A DNA stretch of 23,234 nt from an uncultured Saprospirales bacterium (GCA_937926355.1 CALAZP010000171.1:1-23234); one strand, 5' to 3'. Positions 13,353 through 20,511 are shown, counted from the stretch's first letter. Program-made: numbers and translations. The notes: generated by a model from the letters alone, not told the origin.

Positions 13353-13622
13353 TCAGCCTCGATATTCCAAATCATTACCTCTATATCTTTGGTGTAGCTC
13401 TTCGAGCTTTGAAATCGGTGGATATTTTTGGAGCTTAATAAATATCTCAAGATCCGAATTTTGCATCGTGTAATCTCCAATATTGTGTCCGACCATTAGG
13501 TCGTGCATAATATTTTTCTTGATCTGTTTGATGTTTTCTTTTCGTATTTCCCTGCTTAGGTCTCTAGCAATTTTGCCACCTCTTCTGTAGGTGTGCCACC
13601 AAACAACCAGCTTCCTCCTCAT
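13353..13622 (-). CDS. small basic hypothetical protein
   Basis: 89 residues with an arginine- and tryptophan-rich start (M-R-R-K-L-V-V-W-W-H-T-Y-R-R-G-G-K) and charged helices. No family recognised. Its ATG shares one base with the upstream stop (TAATG type), supporting this start. Last gene before the 13.3 kb terminator. Confidence 0.6.
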   Translation of the reverse strand: MRRKLVVWWHTYRRGGKIARDLSREIRKENIKQIKKNIMHDLMVGHNIGDYTMQNSDLEIFIKLQKYPPISKLEELHQRYRGNDLEYRG

Positions 13623-13819
13623 TACTGATTAGGAGAATTTGGTTTACTAGTCACCATCCTAATCATATGAAGTCGGATCGCATCTTTATCCTCATCCTTG
13701 ATGTTGGCTTCATTAAGATCCCTGACTACCTCTTGCATTTTGAGATATACGTTCCTGGCAACATTAGTAACTACCTGGTTGTACTGTGCCTTTAATTCTC
13801 TAGTTTTCTGATCTTCCAT
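13622..13819 (-). CDS. small helical hypothetical protein
   Basis: 65 residues, charged and likely helical throughout (E-L-K-A-Q-Y-N-Q-V-V-T-N-V-A-R-N-V-Y). It overlaps the zinc-ribbon gene by 20 bases and the next gene by one. No recognised domain. Confidence 0.6.
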   Translation of the reverse strand: MEDQKTRELKAQYNQVVTNVARNVYLKMQEVVRDLNEANIKDEDKDAIRLHMIRMVTSKPNSPNQ

Positions 13820-14027
13820 TTTTCTTCTGTTTTTTAAAGAACCTTTCCAGCTCTTCTTTGCTCATATCTGATATAATTGCTGATCTGGGATTTAGGCTTT
13901 TGGCTACACACTTCCAGCAAGTCACTGCATCAGCTTTTGTGTCAACGTTGTGAACTTTTGCTTTGCATTCCTTGCACTCCAGTGTTTTTACCCCTCCAGT
14001 TCTGCTTCCAAAAGTTGGTTTTTTCAT
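13800..14027 (-). CDS. zinc-ribbon protein
   Basis: 75 residues. C18-x2-C21 and C37-x2-C40 form a four-cysteine zinc ribbon (C-K-E-C ... C-W-K-C), followed by a basic helical tail with S-K-E-E-L-E-R-F-F-K-K-Q-K-K. Such small ribbons in phages often bind nucleic acid or RNA polymerase, but no specific partner can be read here. Start overlaps the upstream stop (ATGA). Confidence 0.7.
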   Translation of the reverse strand: MKKPTFGSRTGGVKTLECKECKAKVHNVDTKADAVTCWKCVAKSLNPRSAIISDMSKEELERFFKKQKKNGRSEN

Positions 14028-14332
14028 AGTGTTCTATAATCAAACAAAGGAGTCAAATCTGAATTTGGTTTGAAGTTTTTTTCTAGGATTTGCTTAACCA
14101 GAGTACATTTCTCATACTCCTCTTGCTCTATAAATAGTCCAAGCATTCTGCGGAGGGCAAGCAAAGCTTTTTCCCTATGTGCATCATTAGATATTCTGAG
14201 ACCTTCTTCTTGTAGAAGTTCGTATGCTTCGTCGCACCATCTTTTAAGCGTGCTTTCTAACTGCTGCTCGTCGATTTGGGTATATCCGCTACCCTCTTCG
14301 TAACCTAAGTAATCCTCTTCATTCATAGACAA
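14024..14332 (-). CDS. hypothetical protein with UVR-motif-like helical hairpin
   Basis: 102 residues, acidic. The segment F-I-E-Q-E-E-Y-E-K-C-T-L-V-K-Q-I-L-E (about 68-85) resembles the UVR helical motif of UvrB/UvrC, a protein-contact element, but the similarity is short. An alternative start is the second methionine. Leads the zinc-ribbon gene by an ATGA overlap. Confidence 0.55.
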   Translation of the reverse strand: MSMNEEDYLGYEEGSGYTQIDEQQLESTLKRWCDEAYELLQEEGLRISNDAHREKALLALRRMLGLFIEQEEYEKCTLVKQILEKNFKPNSDLTPLFDYRTL

Positions 14333-14371
14333 TCCAAATTTATAATCCCTGTGTGTTTAAAAAAAATGCAT

Positions 14372-14602
14372 TTAAGATTCTGTTAGGTCAGTTATTAACA
14401 CAATTGTCTTGCAAAGACCAGACTCCTTCAGTTCCCTGTAAAGCGATCCACCGTGGGATAAAACCTCGAGTTCGCAAAAGAACTCGTCTTTCAGATCCCT
14501 TTGCCTTTCTCTAATTGGTGTTGCCCGGTGAAAAGAGACCTTTTTCCTTATCTCGTAATAATCCTTCTTATTGTCTGTTGTACAATTGAATTTAACTACC
14601 AT
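14372..14602 (-). CDS. hypothetical protein (76 aa)
   Basis: Start set at ATG 14602 (M-V-V-K-F-N-C-T-T-D), seven bases after the upstream stop; the frame extends to 14653 but would overlap the upstream gene. A strand-rich protein with R-A-T-P-I-R-E-R-Q-R-D-L-K-D-E-F-F-C and an L-S-H-G-G segment. No family recognised. Confidence 0.55.
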   Translation of the reverse strand: MVVKFNCTTDNKKDYYEIRKKVSFHRATPIRERQRDLKDEFFCELEVLSHGGSLYRELKESGLCKTIVLITDLTES

Positions 14603-14609
14603 GTCTATT

Positions 14610-14813
14610 CTAGAATAAAGTGGCCTGGGATGTTTCGCCGTTTGAAGTAACAAATGGTGAATGAGCTTTCACCCTCAGATCATGGAGATAAGACTTGAAG
14701 AGAATCCTTTCTCTTTCATCCATGTTATCGTAAAATACTTCAAAATTTCCGGCTGAATCTTCAAAGTCCTTGATTAGTTGTTCCAAAGGTCTAGGTGTAG
14801 TAAATAAAAACAT
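14610..14813 (-). CDS. hypothetical protein (67 aa)
   Basis: Begins M-F-L-F-T-T-P-R-P-L-E-Q-L-I-K-D-F, acidic and helical after that. No family recognised. It is separated by 33 bases from the capsid-tagged gene upstream. Confidence 0.5.
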   Translation of the reverse strand: MFLFTTPRPLEQLIKDFEDSAGNFEVFYDNMDERERILFKSYLHDLRVKAHSPFVTSNGETSQATLF

Positions 14814-14846
14814 ATGTTTATAGTTTAGAAAATTGATTCTGTTTCG

Positions 14847-15557
14847 TTAGATGATTTCTCCTTCTTCGTTAAATTCATAGTCGTTGGCAATAAGAGTCTC
14901 TGCCACCTCTTCGTCACTTTGAAGTTCGTCGTAATATTTGAACAGTCTTTGGTAGAGTTCTTTAGATTCTTCTCTTGCCCAGTCTGTAATCATAGACATC
15001 ATTTCGTCATAGAATTTGTTCCAGTCTCTGTCATCATCTTCAACGTCCAACTCTTCCATTTCCACGGATGCTTCTATGGTGTTTTCGTGGCTATACCTGC
15101 TTGAGATTCTAACAATCTCCATATAGAGGTCTTCAGGCTTTAATTTTTCCCTAGTGTCGTAGCCAACGTTCCTGAGATCCCCCATTAGTTGACGAAGTTC
15201 ATCATCTTCTTTAGATGTGTCTTCGTTTTCCCCCATGTCTAAGAATTCTGTGGAAGCATTAATATCGAGTGCTTTTTTAAGAAATAATTCTTCGTCTTCC
15301 ACTCTAGCTGTGAATGATGCCCCGTCCCCCTGAGAATAAAATCCAGTAAACTCGACCTCTACGTCTTTGAGGCCCAATTCTTCCATGGCATATTCAAAAT
15401 CGTCTATGATTGGCTCATACCATTTGGTGTACTCTACATTGATATACCGGTTTTTCTCGATAGCTTTTTCCTTAGCCTCTTTGGGGAGCTCGTCGAAAGA
15501 GTAAGTCCTGCCTTCCTCGCTTTCGAAAATGAATTCTTTAAACTTTTTGAGTGACAT
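14847..15557 (-). CDS. conserved phage protein (FDEL-EAK...SQGDGASF family) with capsid-targeting-like N-terminus
   Basis: 236 residues from ATG 15557; the longer frame to 15632 runs through a terminator, so I reject it. Residues 1-13 (MSLKKFKEFIFES) resemble T4's MKTYQEFIAEA, with I-F-E|S as a prohead-protease-like site. The body starts Y-S-F-D-E-L-P-K-E-A-K-E-K-A and contains F-T-G-F-Y-S-Q-G-D-G-A-S-F (about 73-85), hallmarks of a widespread uncharacterised phage family. The C-terminal part is very acidic. The ATG directly follows a hairpin, and a terminator lies immediately upstream, so the gene must have its own compact promoter, perhaps a late one (inference). Confidence 0.75.
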   Translation of the reverse strand: MSLKKFKEFIFESEEGRTYSFDELPKEAKEKAIEKNRYINVEYTKWYEPIIDDFEYAMEELGLKDVEVEFTGFYSQGDGASFTARVEDEELFLKKALDINASTEFLDMGENEDTSKEDDELRQLMGDLRNVGYDTREKLKPEDLYMEIVRISSRYSHENTIEASVEMEELDVEDDDRDWNKFYDEMMSMITDWAREESKELYQRLFKYYDELQSDEEVAETLIANDYEFNEEGEII

Positions 15558-15587
15558 GTTGGATATGAATTTTTTTATATATCCAAC
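15558..15587 (-). promoter_or_regulatory. hairpin abutting the start codon, containing a TATATAAA-like promoter candidate
   Basis: On the minus strand GTTGGATAT pairs with ATATCCAAC (9 bases, 12-base loop) and the ATG follows without a gap. The loop side carries TATATAAAA, similar to the T4 late-promoter box TATAAATA. The space between the upstream terminator and the ATG is only about 30 bases, so promoter and translation signals must lie within this structure. Confidence 0.4.
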
Positions 15588-15618
15588 AAAAAAGAAGGAG
15601 ATCTTATCGATCTCCTTC
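15588..15618 (-). terminator. rho-independent terminator
   Basis: Perfect 10-base stem GAAGGAGATC/GATCTCCTTC with a 5-base loop (15594-15603 with 15609-15618), followed on the minus strand by six T (15588-15593). It closes the leftward unit ending with the gene at 15653. Confidence 0.9.
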
Positions 15619-15652
15619 CTGCTGATTTCCAAACCAATAAACCTTGAGCCAG

Positions 15653-15826
15653 CTACTCAAAATATATATTTTCAACACATTGTGCGTGATCCATCATGCC
15701 CCTTTCCTGAAACAATGACCAAGCACCATCCGGATCAGCCAAATATACAACAGATAGAGTAAAATCTACGATCTCAGATCCAAATTCTTCGATAGCTCTG
15801 GTAATTCTTGCTTCCTTGTTAGGCAT
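15653..15826 (-). CDS. hypothetical protein (57 aa)
   Basis: Start chosen at ATG 15826 (M-P-N-K-E-A-R-I-T-R-A-I-E-E-F-G), an 8-base overlap with the upstream gene; the alternative at 15874 would overlap by 56. Short helical protein ending C-V-E-N-I-Y-F-E. No family recognised. Last gene before the 15.6 kb terminator. Confidence 0.5.
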   Translation of the reverse strand: MPNKEARITRAIEEFGSEIVDFTLSVVYLADPDGAWSLFQERGMMDHAQCVENIYFE

Positions 15827-16046
15827 AGTTGTAGTGTTCTTCGATTTGTTCAGCAAATCTTTTCTTATATTCAAAATAGATTATAAGACGAGTTTCGCTT
15901 GAGGGGTTACCGTGGATGACGTGGATCATCTGATTGATGATAAAGTCCCGGTACTCTTCAGCGTTGCCAAAGTGAAGTGGCTCGTGGGAATCTATAGAGT
16001 TGTTGAGCTGTCTTTTAGCTTCCCTTATTTTGAGAGAAAGTCTCAT
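15819..16046 (-). CDS. hypothetical protein (75 aa)
   Basis: Basic, helical N-terminus (M-R-L-S-L-K-I-R-E-A-K-R-Q-L) and a C-terminal I-I-Y-F-E-Y-K-K-R-F-A-E-Q segment. No family recognised. Slightly overlaps the next gene. Confidence 0.55.
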   Translation of the reverse strand: MRLSLKIREAKRQLNNSIDSHEPLHFGNAEEYRDFIINQMIHVIHGNPSSETRLIIYFEYKKRFAEQIEEHYNYA

Positions 16047-16103
16047 ATCATTTTTGTTATTGGATCAAATATAACATAACCACTTCGACTAAAAAAATGA
16101 AAT

Positions 16104-16657
16104 TTAGCAAAACATTAGTGCTCCTGTTCCAGCAGCACTTTCGAAAGCATTCATGAAATCGTCGTACAACGAAAGAAATCCGTTTTCTTCCTGCTGGTCG
16201 TCATATCCAAGCTTTGCAATATCTCCTAGCAATTCCCATGCTTCTTCTGATTCCAGTTTTGTTATAGATTCACCATTTTTTAGATAATAGATAAACTTCC
16301 ATCGATTTTCGATATTAAAGTCCTTGCTAAGCTTATAACATGCCTGTGGGCCCAAAACTCCCTCACAATCTGAGAAGTCTATTAATTCGTAAAAAGGCTT
16401 ACCCAGGTAAGAATTACTATTTAGCCAGAATTCCTGTGCAGAAACCCATGGATAGCATAGCATAATGCATCTCTAAACTTGTTGTAATATGAATAAGGTC
16501 CAGCTCTGAATGAACTTACCTCTCCCTCGGTATTAAACCATCCGACCTCTATGTCTGGATTTTGGTGGAAGTTGTTGTCGATGTAAATCCTTCCGTCTTC
16601 ATACTCCTGTATGTTAGACCTTTGAACCTTTTCGAATACTGAAATATCTAATCCCAT
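16104..16657 (-). pseudogene. conserved phage protein (MGLDISVF...FRAG-YS-YN...FSDCEG family) broken by a -1 frameshift
   Basis: The first frame (16657 to about 16447) gives M-G-L-D-I-S-V-F and S-F-R-A-G-P-Y-S-Y-Y-N-K-F-R. The second (to 16104) gives F-Y-E-L-I-D-F-S-D-C-E-G-V-L-G and a long C-terminus. In the family as I know it these belong to one protein. Adding one G to the GGG at 16445-16447 joins them in frame as A-I-H-G-V-S-A-Q and gives 184 residues. There is no X-XXY-YYZ slippery heptamer for programmed -1 frameshifting. So this is a one-base deletion in a G-run, either a real mutation or a sequencing error. Function of the family unknown. Confidence 0.7.
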
Positions 16658-16709
16658 AACTAATTTGTTTAGGTATGGGTAAATATACTAATAAGATCCG
16701 TGGAAAAAA

Positions 16710-16858
16710 TTAAAATGCGGAATAAATGGTCAAAGATAATAATCCAAGGATTGTAATATATCCTATTATTTTTAGAACCTTATAGGATTCAGTAACCTGA
16801 CGGTAAGATCTCCATCCTGAAACAGATATTTCTCTAAGTCTTCTTTTCTATATTCCAT
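16710..16858 (-). pseudogene. small single-span membrane protein with an apparent one-base deletion
   Basis: ATG 16858 opens M-E-Y-R-K-E-D-L-E-K and soon loses its sense (stop at 16772). The next frame gives I-S-V-S-G-W-R-S-Y-R-Q-V and a clear membrane span (I-I-G-Y-I-T-I-L-G-L-L-S-L-T-I) to TAA 16710, but has no start codon. Restoring one A in the run at 16829-16831 yields a sensible 49-residue membrane protein. The intact reading is inference. Confidence 0.45.
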
Positions 16859-16892
16859 GTTCTATATATCGATAGACCTATGGTTTTATTTG

Positions 16893-16964
16893 TACCCCCG
16901 GGAGGAATCGAACCTCCATCTAAAAATTAGAAGTTTCTCGTTCTATCCATTGAACTACGGGGGC
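16893..16964 (-). tRNA. tRNA-Arg (anticodon UCU)
   Basis: A 72-base cloverleaf: acceptor GCCCCCG/CGGGGGT (one G-U pair at the end), D-arm GTTC...GAAC, anticodon stem AGAAA/TTTTT with loop CTTCTAA (anticodon TCT), and T-arm GGAGG TTCGATT CCTCC. The discriminator is A and CCA is not encoded. It reads AGA codons, which are common in these AT-rich genes. Only tRNA found in the window. Confidence 0.92.
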
Positions 16965-16987
16965 AATGGAATTCTGTTGGTGTGGGT

Positions 16988-17212
16988 TTATCTATACATG
17001 ATAATAATATCGCCAAAGTAATCTTCCATAGTTTGAAGCAGATCCTCGTAGTCTCCGAGCATCATTTCTTTGGCAATCATTTCACCATCTAAGCCGAGTT
17101 GCTTTGCAAGATTTTTAGCAATGCCCATCAGCACGAAAGCGTTCCCGTCTGGACCGGTTAAATCGATTTCGAGTTTCTTCTCTTTCTTATTTGCCTTTGG
17201 TACTATTGCCAT
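16988..17212 (-). CDS. conserved small phage protein (DLTGPDGNAF family)
   Basis: 74 residues with L-E-I-D-L-T-G-P-D-G-N-A-F-V-L-M-G-I-A (about 14-32), then A-K-Q-L-G-L-D-G and D-Y-F-G-D-I-I-I-M. I recognise this as a widespread small protein of T4-like and other large phages with no assigned function. Directly follows the tRNA gene in the direction of transcription. Confidence 0.7.
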   Translation of the reverse strand: MAIVPKANKKEKKLEIDLTGPDGNAFVLMGIAKNLAKQLGLDGEMIAKEMMLGDYEDLLQTMEDYFGDIIIMYR

Positions 17213-17264
17213 GATTCCTTATATATCTTGCTAATTTATTTGTTTCTCTTGTGATAAAAAATGA

Positions 17265-18106
17265 TTATAGCTTCTTGACTATGGAATTTATATCATTGTA
17301 CAGTTTTTTGTTTTCCACTTTAAGTCTTTCCTTTACCTTTTTTGAATATTCCTCGGAATATTTTGAATTACCCCAAAGATGAACGAATCCAATTTTTTGT
17401 GCATATCCGAAAAGATCATCCTTCTGCATATCAGAAACTGTAATGAGTTCTTTAATGTGTAGATTGGAGTTTTCAGCTATTGTAGTAAGTAGGGATTGCT
17501 CTACTGCAATATTGGGATCCTGGTTTGGCGGGAATTTAACCCCTGCTTTTTCTAGGTTGTAAACCAGGTCGAAATATTTGTAGGTGTATTCCCTCATGAA
17601 ATCCATGTTCTGAAATCCAACTATACCGCTGTTGTACACAAAGTTAAATATATTGATGTCGTCTATTTGAGGGTACACTTTTCTTAGTTCTTTGAAAACC
17701 GGTGGGTAAGTGGTGTAGAAGTGTGAACCAATTTCTCTCATTTGTACAATAGCATCCCAATCTCCTTTGACGATCGGTTTTGATTTCTTGTTCATAAAGA
17801 AAACGTCACCGTCTATGTGAATGAATGGTTCTTCTTGAACCCTCGTTGCATGAACCTTCCCTGCAGTCCAAAACCTTTTGTCTACGTGACTTATATCCTC
17901 CAGGTCAGTGTCAATGTTCTTGTATGGTAAACACTCTAGTATAGAAGCACCGAACTCGTCAGTGACAAGATCGATGCTCTTAAATAGTTTGCTGGATAAG
18001 TGTGCTGAAAGAGCAAAGTTGAAAATGTCATATTAGATATCTTCGATTCTTCTCCCCATCTGCCAGTAAAATAAGCCTTCGACCAGAAGGAATGGATTCC
18101 TTTCAT
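17265..18106 (-). pseudogene. DUF6734-like protein (glycosyltransferase-like) broken by a one-base deletion
   Basis: ATG 18106 opens M-K-G-I-H-S-F-W-S-K-A-Y-F-T-G-R-W-G and then loses frame. The correct continuation (F-N-F-A-L-S-A-H-L, S-I-D-L-V-T-D-E-F-G, F-W-T-A-G-K, E-P-F-I-H-I-D-G-D-V-F-F) runs in the next frame to 17265. Adding one T at about 18030-18034 (AAT-TAT-GAC) gives one 280-residue protein. The start, the F-W-T-A-G-K segment and I-H-I-D-G-D-V-F match Bacteroidota DUF6734 proteins, which look like GT-A transferases (D-x-D) but are uncharacterised. A shorter in-frame start at 17795 would remove the D-G-D motif. Real mutation or sequencing error cannot be separated here. Confidence 0.7.
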
Positions 18107-18202
18107 TTAAAGTAGATCTCCGCCAATTGGCTTGTGGTTCTGGTAAGCATTACTTTTCTTCAACCCGAAAAGCTTTCTTAGAAATGCAATAATTTTTTTC
18201 AT
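18107..18202 (-). CDS. very small basic protein (31 aa)
   Basis: M-K-K-I-I-A-F-L-R-K-L-F-G-L-K-K, then polar. Its TAA abuts the ATG of the DUF6734-like gene, so it may act partly as a leader coupling translation. Possibly an amphipathic membrane-binding peptide. Short, so modest confidence. Confidence 0.4.
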   Translation of the reverse strand: MKKIIAFLRKLFGLKKSNAYQNHKPIGGDLL

Positions 18203-18215
18203 AGTAAATTTGGTT

Positions 18216-18377
18216 TTAGTCTTTATTATATTCTGCAATCACGTTTTTTCTCCACCATTTTTTGACTTTATTTCCCTCCCTTAGCGTGGAGATAACAAAT
18301 TCACAAAGAACTAGCAATGCAAAGAACCCTACGAACCCTATGCAAATAAAATAAAGTAATCCTATTCCTTCAAACAT
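18216..18377 (-). CDS. small membrane protein (53 aa)
   Basis: ATG 18377 to TAA 18216. M-F-E-G-I-G-L-L-Y-F-I-C-I-G-F-V-G-F-F-A forms one membrane span, followed by V-K-K-W-W-R-K-N. Fits the spacing of neighbouring genes. Function unknown. Confidence 0.55.
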   Translation of the reverse strand: MFEGIGLLYFICIGFVGFFALLVLCEFVISTLREGNKVKKWWRKNVIAEYNKD

Positions 18378-18405
18378 GCCTTATTTTTTTATAGGATAAA
18401 GAGGA

Positions 18406-18618
18406 TTAAGATAAGTTCCAATCTATGGGTTTATTCTTTTTTCTTTCCACCTCTTGTTCGTGTATTATCGTAAGATATTCCCCAACCATTTCCCAATAGT
18501 TTCGATCTTTTTCTTTAACTACCAATTCTTTAATTTGCAATAAATTTATCATCGCATCCCGAATTCCGTGCTTCTTAAGAAGCTCCTCTGCTTTTTCTTT
18601 TGGTTGGAGTTTTTTCAT
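18406..18618 (-). CDS. small helical hypothetical protein
   Basis: 70 residues, highly charged (M-K-K-L-Q-P-K-E-K-A-E-E-L-L-K-K-H-G). Its ATG shares a base with the stop of the sigma-factor gene, so it is translated right after it; a role together with sigma is conceivable but not shown. No family recognised. Confidence 0.6.
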   Translation of the reverse strand: MKKLQPKEKAEELLKKHGIRDAMINLLQIKELVVKEKDRNYWEMVGEYLTIIHEQEVERKKNKPIDWNLS

Positions 18619-19517
18619 TATCCTAAGAGTTCTTTAGTATCAATTCCTAGATTTCTTGCAATAAATTTAAGTCTTCTGATTGCTTTGTGGTGAATGGTAC
18701 TTACCATCTCATCTGATATCTCTAAATCGTCTGCGATAAGTGGAAAGCTCCTGGGGAAACTGTTACCGTCCAATCCGTAGTGTTCTTTGATAACATACCT
18801 TTCCCTTTCTGAAATCCTGGAGAAAAGTTTATTCAAATAGAAAGCCCGATTATCTTGAGAAAAGTCTGTATCGAAAATGTCGTTATCGTCCCAGACAAGA
18901 TCCAATAGGGTCGATTTTGAATCCTCTCCACCTACTTCAACATCAAGGGATGAGTGTTTTTGATCTGAATTTAAGATTAAAGTTAGAGTGTCTACATCTA
19001 AGGTCTGAGCTAGCTTGATGTTATTCTTCTTAAGGTCCTCAACAATTTCTTCTTCTAGAGGTTCCCTTCCGAGAAGGCTTCCCAATCTTGATTGTGCTTC
19101 TCTGATGTGGGTGAGAAGCTGTCCTTTATTTAGGGGTAGTCTAACCATGCGACTATTTTTTCCCAGGTGCATGATCATTTCTTTCCTAATATGCCAGACT
19201 GCAAAGGAGATAAATTTAAAACCAAGTGTCGGGTCGAATTTCTGTGATGCCTCTATAAGACCAATGTTGCCAACCTGGATAAGTTCTTCCATTGTGACTG
19301 GATCCATCGTGTACATCTTAGCAACAGATAATACAAATCTAAGGTTTGCTTCTACTAGTTTATCCTGGGAGGCCTTATCACCCTCGTGGGCTTTTTTTGC
19401 TACCTCGAGTTCCTCCTCTGGACTCATTACCTCTCTCTTTGCCAAATCCTGTGAATACAACTGAGAAGCTCTTCCATTCCTGGTTGTGATCCTTTCAGTT
19501 ACCTTAAATTGTCTCAA
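18618..19517 (-). CDS. sigma-70 family RNA polymerase sigma factor, RpoD-like
   Basis: 299 residues. The start (M-R-Q-F-K-V-T-E-R-I-T-T-R) matches the start of Bacteroidota primary sigma factors and fixes the initiation codon as TTG at 19517. Region 1.2 is M-S-P-E-E-E-L-E-V-A (31-40). Region 2 is L-V-E-A-N-L-R-F-V-L-S-V-A-K (54-67) through E-E-L-I-Q-V-G-N-I-G-L-I and F-K-F-I-S-F-A-V-W-H-I-R-K to R-M-V-R-L-P-L-N (123-130). Region 3 follows, and region 4 has E-R-E-R-Y-V-I-K-E-H-Y-G-L-D-G plus a helix-turn-helix to about 290. It would redirect host RNA polymerase to phage promoters, most likely for middle or late genes. It could have been acquired from a host rpoD. Confidence 0.92.
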   Translation of the reverse strand: MRQFKVTERITTRNGRASQLYSQDLAKREVMSPEEELEVAKKAHEGDKASQDKLVEANLRFVLSVAKMYTMDPVTMEELIQVGNIGLIEASQKFDPTLGFKFISFAVWHIRKEMIMHLGKNSRMVRLPLNKGQLLTHIREAQSRLGSLLGREPLEEEIVEDLKKNNIKLAQTLDVDTLTLILNSDQKHSSLDVEVGGEDSKSTLLDLVWDDNDIFDTDFSQDNRAFYLNKLFSRISERERYVIKEHYGLDGNSFPRSFPLIADDLEISDEMVSTIHHKAIRRLKFIARNLGIDTKELLG

Positions 19518-19597
19518 TTTATTTGTATTATTTGATTCAAGCCTTCTATGAGGTATAGGTGGTCCAGGTTTCCCCTTTGAGTGAAGGTTTTAAATAT

Positions 19598-19735
19598 TTA
19601 TCTGTCTACATCACAGTCTTTTAGTTCTTTAACCTCCCCATAGTATGTTTCCCTGTAGGCATGGAGCTGCTTAATTGGTATGATACCAAAAAGATACAGT
19701 TTGATCCTAGTGACATCTGTAATCAGACATCCCAT
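19598..19735 (-). CDS. small hypothetical protein (45 aa)
   Basis: Start chosen at ATG 19735 (M-G-C-L-I-T-D-V-T-R-I-K-L-Y-L-F-G-I-I-P), four bases past the upstream stop. The frame extends to 19789 but that part is the lysine-rich shadow of the upstream gene. Ends K-D-C-D-V-D-R. Possibly membrane-associated. Confidence 0.5.
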   Translation of the reverse strand: MGCLITDVTRIKLYLFGIIPIKQLHAYRETYYGEVKELKDCDVDR

Positions 19736-19739
19736 TTTT

Positions 19740-20045
19740 TTACTTGTTCTTGTTTCTTTCTTTGTTTTTCTTTTTACCTTTAAAATCATATTGGTTTTTT
19801 ACCTCGCCCCTCAATTTAAAACTAACGTCAGATAGGGCTTCATTCATAAGGGACTCGCTTTCCTCAATGGTCCTTATATAAACTTCTCTTCTATGAGAAG
19901 GTCCACCAAGAGCGGATCTTGTGTGGACCTTTAAAAGATTAATGCAAAATCTTTTTGCACATTCTAAGTGCTCTATATTTTTACAGCTCAGAATAACCCT
20001 AATGGCTTTTTCGTGGTGGCTGGAAAAATCTTGGGTTGTAAACAT
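19740..20045 (-). CDS. hypothetical protein with basic C-terminal tail
   Basis: 101 residues: histidine/cysteine-containing helices (H-H-E-K-A-I-R-V-I-L-S-C, L-E-C-A-K-R-F-C-I-N-L-L-K), then G-G-P-S-H-R-R-E-V-Y-I and a lysine-rich tail likely to bind nucleic acid. No family recognised. ATATAAAA lies just before the ATG and could be a promoter box. Confidence 0.6.
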   Translation of the reverse strand: MFTTQDFSSHHEKAIRVILSCKNIEHLECAKRFCINLLKVHTRSALGGPSHRREVYIRTIEESESLMNEALSDVSFKLRGEVKNQYDFKGKKKNKERNKNK

Positions 20046-20128
20046 GTTTTATATAACGGTTAATTGTCCGTTGTAATTTAATATGCTTAATCCGGTCTTT
20101 TTATTTCCCTTTTTTTCCGAGGATGTGT

Positions 20129-20215
20129 CTATTTTTTCTTACCGCTCGCAATAATTGATGCAAGTAAGAATCCAAAGGTAAATCCAATTACTAGGGATAT
20201 AATTATTCCTACCAT
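20129..20215 (-). CDS. very small membrane protein (28 aa)
   Basis: M-V-G-I-I-I-S-L-V-I-G-F-T-F-G-F-L-L-A-S is a single membrane span followed by a short basic tail (S-G-K-K-K). Single-span mini-proteins like this are common in large phages. Follows the gene at 20229 after 13 bases. Confidence 0.45.
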   Translation of the reverse strand: MVGIIISLVIGFTFGFLLASIIASGKKK

Positions 20216-20228
20216 AATCTATTTTTAG

Positions 20229-20510
20229 TTAATATTTGTATAAGAGCTCAGCATATACCTTCATATGCCTCTGATTTATGTGGTCTGCTCGACCAAAAGC
20301 TTCGACCAGGTTATTGTCAACCACAGCTTGAACAAAGGATCCTCCTGGAAAACCAACCTTATATTTAGTGCAAAGTATGCTAACACACATATTTTTTATG
20401 TGATCGACTACTTCATTATCGAAATCAAACGGAGCCCAACCTTCTGAATTAAGCTTTTCCGTCATGAAGTTTTCAACAGCCTCTTGAATTTCCCTTTCCT
20501 CTTTGAACAT
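20229..20510 (-). CDS. hypothetical protein (93 aa)
   Basis: Begins M-F-K-E-E-R-E-I-Q-E-A-V-E-N-F-M; contains V-S-I-L-C-T-K-Y-K-V-G-F-P-G-G-S-F-V-Q-A and an R-A-D-H-I-N-Q-R-H segment. No family recognised. One base after the stop of the DUF7352-like gene. Confidence 0.6.
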   Translation of the reverse strand: MFKEEREIQEAVENFMTEKLNSEGWAPFDFDNEVVDHIKNMCVSILCTKYKVGFPGGSFVQAVVDNNLVEAFGRADHINQRHMKVYAELLYKY

Positions 20511-20511
20511 C

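Noticed and set aside
14847..15632. Longer start at 15632 for the capsid-tagged protein
   Set aside because: The extension runs through a rho-independent terminator; the inner ATG exposes the conserved tag.
16440..16465. Programmed -1 frameshift joining the two parts of the MGLDISVF gene
   Set aside because: No slippery heptamer in the correct frame and no clear downstream structure; a missing G in a run explains it more simply.
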